Positions 59,424-64,000 of a DNA stretch of 64,000 nucleotides are shown in pieces (position 1 is the first letter of the stretch; each line of letters opens with the position of its first letter). The translations under genes and the position numbers were made by a program. The notes beneath the pieces were generated by a model that was given only the letters and a program-made list of their open reading frames with translations, had not been told where the DNA came from and did no database searches. Source of the DNA: an uncultured Loktanella sp. (GTDB taxonomy: Bacteria > Pseudomonadota > Alphaproteobacteria > Rhodobacterales > Rhodobacteraceae); assembly GCA_937132065.1 (NCBI GenBank), contig CAKZNT010000049.1, positions 62,001 through 126,000 of the forward strand, in the 5' to 3' direction.

Positions 59424-59445
59424 TAGGTCCACCGTAGATTTATGG

Positions 59446-60201
59446 TTATATATCAACGACAAACATCTGGTTGCTAAAAGCGGCTTTCATCACAGCTTGC
59501 GCGGTTGTTTCTACATCTAACGCCTCGCGTGCAAGTCGCAAATGCTTTTCAATTGTCGCGGGAGTTAGGTCGAGCAACAGCGCGATGTCTTGTGTGGTTT
59601 TCCCATCGCCAACCCATTGTAGCACCTCGCGTTGTCGTTTGGTCAGATGCCGCTGTCCCGTATAGGGCAAGCTGAGCAGCTTGAGATGCATTACGTTGTT
59701 GGCCACGATTATCTCGTCGCCGTGGCGCGCCCAGATTTTGTCGATGCCGTCCTGATCAAGCCCGGGCTTTGCCGTCAACGCAATCGCTGCCTTTGTGCGC
59801 TCTGAAACCGATTTAAAGCTGATTGTGTATCCAGCGACCACATTCATGGACTTGTTGAACGCTAGGACTTTCTGTTCGCTTTCCGTCAGCGCATCTGTTT
59901 GGCGCATCTCGTCAAGCCAACGCCAGCTACATGCGCCGCTATTCTCGAGTGCCCAATGAACCATAGGGGCTTGAAACATCAAACCATCGGTCAAAAACGC
60001 GTCCATATAGGCGTCACCATGGTTGGTAAGCAAAACCCAATCCTGCGGATCACCAAGTGACACTGCGGTATTATAGCGTGTGTAGCCGTAGATGAGCCGG
60101 TCAAACCCGAAGTCGGACATATAGGCGGTATGAATGGCCCAAAGCTCTTCGACGGTTGCGGCGCTTGTCACATCGGTGAGATGCGCAGTGATTGTTTTCA
60201 T
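59446..60201 (-). CDS. LuxR-family autoinducer-type regulator (solo)
   Basis: This 251-residue regulator has an N-terminal autoinducer-binding domain (about 15-165) and a C-terminal LuxR helix-turn-helix (about 180-240, LTKRQREVLQWVGDGKTTQD). In the binding domain, DAYMDAFLTDG and CSWRWL retain the Asp and Trp expected to contact an acyl-homoserine lactone, but the usual DP is DG. No luxI synthase is nearby, so it is a solo that may sense signals made elsewhere in the genome or by neighbours. AAAGGACGG precedes ATG 60201. A TATAAT-like -10 occurs about 105 bp upstream. Confidence 0.88.
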   Translation of the reverse strand: MKTITAHLTDVTSAATVEELWAIHTAYMSDFGFDRLIYGYTRYNTAVSLGDPQDWVLLTNHGDAYMDAFLTDGLMFQAPMVHWALENSGACSWRWLDEMRQTDALTESEQKVLAFNKSMNVVAGYTISFKSVSERTKAAIALTAKPGLDQDGIDKIWARHGDEIIVANNVMHLKLLSLPYTGQRHLTKRQREVLQWVGDGKTTQDIALLLDLTPATIEKHLRLAREALDVETTAQAVMKAAFSNQMFVVDI

Positions 60202-60348
60202 GAACCGTCCTTTGATGTCGCTTGCGGTCGAGCATGGCGGCAATTGGGGGGCGAATGCAAACGATTTACCGTGCTGCATATCTTTAAATGTTACATAATA
60301 CTGATTATACGCTTAAGCCGTGCGGCGTTTTATATATGGACAGCCTGC

Positions 60349-61035
60349 CTACTCTGCCGGACCGATCGTCAACGTCACGTCACAAAGCCCTGAAATTCCG
60401 CCACAAATCATGTCGCCAGAGACCACGGGCCCAACACCTGCTGGCGTGCCTGCCATGATCAGGTCGCCCGCACCAAGATGATAGTAGTGCGACAAATGGC
60501 TAATGATTTCCGGCACTGACCAGACCATGTCACTGAGCTGCGCATCCTGCTTGATTGCGCCATTCACCGAAAGCGAAATCCGCTGGCTCGTCACAGCGCC
60601 AAATTGCGCTACCGGATTGATCGCGGCTATAACTGCGCTGTTTTCGAAATCTTTCCCGAGAGACCAAGGGCGCCGCGCGTCTTTTCCATCTTGCTGACGG
60701 TCACGCCGTGTCATGTCGAGCCCGCAGGCATAGCCGTAGACAGCATCAAGCGCCCTGCCCGTATCGACCCGAAACGCGGGCTTGCCGATCGCGACGACAA
60801 GTTCCATTTCATAGTGGAAATCTGCTGTCCCCGCAGGATATGGCACGGTTTCACCACTTTGACAGACGGCCTGCGCAGATTTTGTAAAATACCACGGCGC
60901 CTCGCGATCAACGGTCCCGCCCATCTCTGCCGCATGGGCCGCATAGTTTCGCCCGACACAGAAAATCCGGTTCACAGGGAACGCGAAATCCTCGCCTTGG
61001 ATGGGAACCGAATGAACCTTAGGTGGTGCGAACAT
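60349..61035 (-). CDS. Fumarylacetoacetate hydrolase-family protein (fumarylpyruvate hydrolase-like)
   Basis: This 228-residue FAH-fold enzyme has FCVGRNYAAHAAEMG, the metal-binding glutamates and aspartate in DFHYEMELVVAIG and YACGLDMTRRD, and IMAGTPAGVGPV near the C-terminus. This compact form matches fumarylpyruvate hydrolase (NagK-like, gentisate pathway) or oxaloacetate tautomerase/decarboxylase relatives. Other gentisate genes are absent from the window, so a general metabolite-repair role (as FAHD1) is as likely. It lies six bases downstream of the gamma-carbonic anhydrase gene on the same strand. Confidence 0.87.
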   Translation of the reverse strand: MFAPPKVHSVPIQGEDFAFPVNRIFCVGRNYAAHAAEMGGTVDREAPWYFTKSAQAVCQSGETVPYPAGTADFHYEMELVVAIGKPAFRVDTGRALDAVYGYACGLDMTRRDRQQDGKDARRPWSLGKDFENSAVIAAINPVAQFGAVTSQRISLSVNGAIKQDAQLSDMVWSVPEIISHLSHYYHLGAGDLIMAGTPAGVGPVVSGDMICGGISGLCDVTLTIGPAE

Positions 61036-61041
61036 GTTCGT

Positions 61042-61560
61042 TTATAATGCCTTTAAATCACGGCGAAATCGGGCTGCGGCTTCGCTATAGTGCTTCGCAG
61101 ATAACTTCAGTTTGTCTATGGCCTCGCTGTCGAGCGCGCGCACGACCTTGCCGGGAACCCCCATCACCAGCGAGCCGTCGGGAATAACCTTGCCTTCCGT
61201 GATCAAAGCACCGGCCCCGATCAGGCAGTTTTCGCCGATCACTGCGCCGTTCAGGATCGTTGCGCCCATGCCAACCAATGAGTTGTCGCCGATTTCGCAG
61301 CCATGCAGCATAGCCTTATGACCGATTGTGCAGCCTTCGCCAATCGTGAGCGGATAGCCCATATCGGTATGAAGCACCGCGTTTTCCTGAATGTTTGTGC
61401 CCTCACCAACGATAATCGGTTCGTTATCGCCGCGAAGCGCAGCCCCGAACCAGATCGAAGCGCCAGGCCCCAGAACTACGTGGCCGATGACATGCGCCCC
61501 GGGTGCGACCCAAGCGTCAGCGTCCACAGTTGGAGTTAAATCTGCGAGTGCATAGATCAT
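61042..61560 (-). CDS. Gamma-carbonic anhydrase family protein
   Basis: This 172-residue left-handed beta-helix protein of the YrdA/PaaY type has hexapeptide repeats throughout. The metal-binding histidines H64, H81 and H86 ([19 protein letters not shown]) are all present. Most such proteins bind zinc, though carbonic anhydrase activity is not always shown. Its ATG shares one base with the gmk stop (TAATG at 61562-61558), so it is coupled to gmk, and it precedes the FAH-family gene by six bases: a four-gene run yicC-gmk-gammaCA-FAH. Confidence 0.92.
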   Translation of the reverse strand: MIYALADLTPTVDADAWVAPGAHVIGHVVLGPGASIWFGAALRGDNEPIIVGEGTNIQENAVLHTDMGYPLTIGEGCTIGHKAMLHGCEIGDNSLVGMGATILNGAVIGENCLIGAGALITEGKVIPDGSLVMGVPGKVVRALDSEAIDKLKLSAKHYSEAAARFRRDLKAL

Positions 61561-62195
61561 TATCTTTCCTCAAACTGGGTTTGCAGCATCCGCACGTGGG
61601 TCATCAGAGCGGGCTGCTGGCTTGCGCGCAGCCGTTCGGCGCTAATGATGGTTTTCAACCGCTCTTCTGTTTCATCCAGATTATCGTTGACCATGACATA
61701 ATCGTAACCGTCCCAATGGCTGATTTCATCCCAGCTTTTCTGCATGCGGCGCTCGATTGTCTCGACATCATCCTGACCACGCGACACGAGGCGGCGGTGA
61801 AGCTCGGGGATCGAGGGCGGAAGGATAAAGATCGACAATACGTGGTCACGCAAAGCTGACTTGCTGATCTGCTGTGCGCCCTGCCAGTCAATATCGAACA
61901 AAACATCGCGCCCCTCGTCGATTGCGGCTTGCACGGGCGTGCGTGGTGATCCGTAATAGTTCCCGAAAACGCGGGCATGCTCTAGCATATCGCCCGCACC
62001 TACCTGCGCCTGAAAGTCCTCGGTTGTGACAAAGAAATAGTCTTTGCCGTCCACTTCCCCTTCTCGTGGTTCACGTGTGGTTGCCGAGACCGAGAACCGA
62101 AGGCTGTCGTCCCACGCCCGCAAGCGCCCTGCCAAAGTCGATTTTCCCGCCCCTGATGGCGAAGAAAGAATTATCAGAAGTCCGCGTCTTTTCAT
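61560..62195 (-). CDS. gmk: Guanylate kinase
   Basis: This 211-residue enzyme phosphorylates GMP to GDP. The P-loop is [18 protein letters not shown], the GMP-binding region is [20 protein letters not shown], and [15 protein letters not shown] plus [13 protein letters not shown] complete the core. Length is normal. It starts four bases after the yicC stop and shares a base with the next gene, so the three are co-transcribed. The yicC-gmk order is widely conserved. Confidence 0.97.
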   Translation of the reverse strand: MKRRGLLIILSSPSGAGKSTLAGRLRAWDDSLRFSVSATTREPREGEVDGKDYFFVTTEDFQAQVGAGDMLEHARVFGNYYGSPRTPVQAAIDEGRDVLFDIDWQGAQQISKSALRDHVLSIFILPPSIPELHRRLVSRGQDDVETIERRMQKSWDEISHWDGYDYVMVNDNLDETEERLKTIISAERLRASQQPALMTHVRMLQTQFEER

Positions 62196-62199
62196 GGGT

Positions 62200-63090
62200 T
62201 TACTCTACGTTTTGAATTTGTTCGCGCATTTGTTCGATGACCGCCTTAAGCTCGAGCCCGATGGCCGTCAGATCGCTTGCCCCTGACTTGGAACACAAAG
62301 TGTTTGCCTCGCGGTTAAATTCCTGCGCGAGGAAGTCGAGTTTTCGCCCCGACGGTTTGGGATCGTTCAAAAGCGCGCCAGCCGCCTGCACATGTGTCTT
62401 TAGGCGGTCAATTTCTTCGGTCACGTCTGCTTTTACGGCTAACAAGGCAAGCTCTTGCGCGATCCGCGTTTCCTCGATTTCGGACACGTCCTGTAAGATC
62501 CGCGCCATGTCGGCTGTCAGTTTTTCCTGCACCTTGGGCCGCCTTGCCTGCGCTGCGGTTTCTGCCTGTGCGATGAGGGCCGAAATGGCTGCAATCTGCT
62601 GTGTGATGAGCTGTTTGAGCGCTGCGCCCTCAGTGGCGCGCATGGCGTTAAACGCCACAAGGAGCGGTGCGATGTCGTTGTTCAAGGCGGCGATAAGGGC
62701 TGTGTCGTCGGTCTGGGCCAGTGCATGGACCATGACGCCGCGCTGTGCGAGCACGTCTGCGGCGTTGGGTTGCGCAAGGGTGACGCCCATCTCGAAGGCC
62801 CGCTCTTGCACAGTGTCTAATGCCTTTAGCACCGCATCCAATTGGGTGTTGTCGATTGTCATCGCTTGCCCGCCGTCTTCGCGCACGAGCCGCAAATTAA
62901 CAGTGATGTTACCCCGACCAAGCGCCTTGCCCAACGCGCCCCTCAGCGCCGTTTCGACACCTTCGAACCCATCTGGCAGACGCAGCCGCAGATCAAGGCC
63001 ACGCGCGTTGACGCCGCGCATCTCCCATGTCCAGGTTGCTGCATCATGCGCGCCAGTGAGGCTGGCGAAGGCAGTCATTGAATGGATCAT
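62200..63090 (-). CDS. yicC: YicC-family endoribonuclease
   Basis: This 296-residue protein of the YicC/YloC family starts [13 protein letters not shown] and has the conserved [21 protein letters not shown]-terminal segment and the C-terminal [20 protein letters not shown] followed by [10 protein letters not shown]. coli YicC is a hexameric RNase that helps degrade the RyhB sRNA. GGGAG six bases before ATG 63090 supports this start over the longer frame. It leads the run with gmk. Confidence 0.94.
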   Translation of the reverse strand: MIHSMTAFASLTGAHDAATWTWEMRGVNARGLDLRLRLPDGFEGVETALRGALGKALGRGNITVNLRLVREDGGQAMTIDNTQLDAVLKALDTVQERAFEMGVTLAQPNAADVLAQRGVMVHALAQTDDTALIAALNNDIAPLLVAFNAMRATEGAALKQLITQQIAAISALIAQAETAAQARRPKVQEKLTADMARILQDVSEIEETRIAQELALLAVKADVTEEIDRLKTHVQAAGALLNDPKPSGRKLDFLAQEFNREANTLCSKSGASDLTAIGLELKAVIEQMREQIQNVE

Positions 63091-63179
63091 GATGTGCTCC
63101 CGTGGCGGTTTGCTTGTCTTCACCTAAGGCAAAACTACCCAGAGGGGCAAGTGCCCTAGAGCGGCAACGCGTTAACCCA

Positions 63180-63221
63180 TTAACACTTTGTTAAGTGATA
63201 TGAACCTTAAGAAAGTGTTAA
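63180..63221. promoter_or_regulatory. Two CtrA boxes in inverted orientation
   Basis: The first site is TTAA-N7-TTAA at 63180-63194 (spacer CACTTTG); the second is TTAA-N7-TTAA at 63207-63221 (spacer GAAAGTG). The two 16-bp units are inverted copies of each other with one mismatch, centred about 26 bp apart, 54 bp before the PAS-protein gene. Confidence 0.75.
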
Positions 63222-63274
63222 ATTGAATTTGAGCCAAACGCGACCGTTTGTGCGCGAGCAAAGGAATGCGGATC

Positions 63275-63895
63275 ATGACGAATAGCTTACAGTTTCCATA
63301 TATCACCCGCCGTCAAGGCGAAGGGGCGCACCCTGCCCTTGCGCAGCTCGAGCGCCATTGGCAAAGCTTGCGCGATGGTCTGTCAATTCCGCGCCGTGCC
63401 GCTGTTGATCCAAATGTAATCCACGCGGCCTTGCCGTGGACATTTGTGATGCACCGCGTGGCCCCGGGTGTGGCGCGGGTGCGTGTTGCGGGGCAAAGGC
63501 TGCACGATGTGCTGTTGATGGACCCGCGCGGCATGCCTGTCAGCGCGTTCTTTGCCGCCGATGATCGCAGCACTTTGGCCGTGCACCTTGAGGAGGTATT
63601 CTCCGAACCAGCCCTTGTGCAAATCCCGCTTCATCGCCCCGCGTCGTTGTTGCGCCCACAGGTCACAGGGGCGCTCTTGATGCTGCCGCTCCTTGATCAG
63701 CACGGCGAGGTAACACGGGCCATTGGCGCGCTTGTCACGGATCGTCCAATCGGGCAGCGCCGCCGTATCCGCATTGATGGCCGTCAGCCGATCCGCCACG
63801 AGCCTATTGCGCTATTCCAAGCGCCCGAGCCGCAAGAAATGCAAAGGCCGAACGTGAAACGTCCGGCCCTGCGTCTTGTTGTCAATAACGGCTAG
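63275..63895 (+). CDS. PAS-domain protein, putative CtrA-regulon member
   Basis: This 206-residue protein has an N-terminal segment with LAQLERHWQSLRDGLSIPRR and then a PAS-type fold (about 40-165) with LPWTFVMHRVAPGVARVRVA and DPRGMPVSAFFAADDR. It resembles the PAS_5 type proteins found in alphaproteobacteria. It has no output domain, only a basic C-terminal tail (VKRPALRLVVNNG). Two CtrA boxes lie upstream, so it is probably controlled by the CtrA protein encoded at 5.7 kb. ATG 63275 is chosen; ATG 63266 lies too close to AAAGGA. It converges on the DAHP synthase gene. Confidence 0.8.
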   Translation: MTNSLQFPYITRRQGEGAHPALAQLERHWQSLRDGLSIPRRAAVDPNVIHAALPWTFVMHRVAPGVARVRVAGQRLHDVLLMDPRGMPVSAFFAADDRSTLAVHLEEVFSEPALVQIPLHRPASLLRPQVTGALLMLPLLDQHGEVTRAIGALVTDRPIGQRRRIRIDGRQPIRHEPIALFQAPEPQEMQRPNVKRPALRLVVNNG

Positions 63896-64000
63896 TTAGC
63901 CGACTTGCGCCGCTTCAATCTTGGTGCGGCGCTGTGAAAGCTCCTCGGATACGAGGAACGCAAGCTCGAGCGATTGCGATGCATTGAGGCGCGGATCACA
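63896..64000 (-). CDS. Class II 3-deoxy-7-phosphoheptulonate synthase (partial, C-terminal end only)
   Basis: The last 34 residues and stop codon of a class II (plant/AroA_II-type) DAHP synthase are present; the rest is beyond the right edge. CDPRLNASQSLELAFLVSEE is the characteristic C-terminal end of this family, which makes the first intermediate of the shikimate pathway from PEP and erythrose 4-phosphate. Its stop directly abuts the PAS-protein stop. Confidence 0.9.
   Translation of the reverse strand, partial: CDPRLNASQSLELAFLVSEELSQRRTKIEAAQVG

Noticed and set aside
63132-63160. Terminator for the yicC unit near its start
   Set aside because: GGGGCAAGTGCCCTAGAGC contains a short stem but no U-tract and lies upstream, not downstream, of yicC.

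Overview
The window comes from an alphaproteobacterium, almost certainly a marine Rhodobacteraceae (Roseobacter-group) species. The basis is the gene content: a CtrA/SciP cell-cycle pair, a Rhodobacter-type SOS box, RTX proteins ending in a Hint domain, two dimethylglycine-dehydrogenase-like flavoproteins, a metal-free-type HemB and a class II DAHP synthase. Coding density is high. Many neighbours are joined by ATGA overlaps on one strand, or by a few bases of 3' overlap where they converge. No insertion sequence, prophage, integrase or CRISPR array was seen.

Left part (1-21.8 kb) is mostly housekeeping. It holds PPK2 (cut by the window edge), a lipoprotein hydrolase, metA, a P-loop ATPase, a HEPN-like orphan gene, mnmA, sciP and ctrA with a CtrA box, ligA-recG overlapping by ATGA, a 40-residue membrane protein behind a GTTC-N7-GTTC SOS-type box, an IscU-like scaffold, hisI, gluQRS, trmFO, gyrA, an arginine-catabolism unit (arginase, ornithine cyclodeaminase and a divergent Lrp-type regulator), a YqaA-type membrane protein with dsbB, a zinc metallopeptidase and tRNA-Leu(CAA).

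Middle part (21.8-39 kb) is the accessory region. A gene-free region of about 770 bp, with a perfect TGTGA-N6-TCACA palindrome and several inverted repeats, precedes a 2625-residue RTX/cadherin-like repeat protein ending in a Hint domain. It is followed by a 365-residue paralogue that has the same N-terminal and Hint modules but no repeats. Next come a MobA-like nucleotidyltransferase coupled to one DMGDH-like enzyme, and divergently a DUF2254 membrane protein followed by a second DMGDH-like enzyme with a structured leader.

Right part (39-64 kb) returns to core and transport genes: hemB, mfd, an MFS exporter, a DsbA-family protein, an XRE-cupin regulator, arsC with an aquaglyceroporin, a YejA-like binding protein, bdhA, LysE, DUF502, psuK-psuG, a DUF4198/HupE metal-uptake pair, rpsB-tsf, a solo LuxR, a fumarylpyruvate-hydrolase-like enzyme, gamma-carbonic anhydrase, gmk, yicC, and a PAS protein behind two CtrA boxes. 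The window ends in the 3' end of a class II DAHP synthase gene. Two unannotated RNAs are proposed here: a short sRNA with its own promoter and terminator (about 50823-50898), and a 6S-like rod of about 173 nt (59222-59395). Everything here was read by eye. Promoter, operator and RNA calls are pattern-based and were not tested by search.
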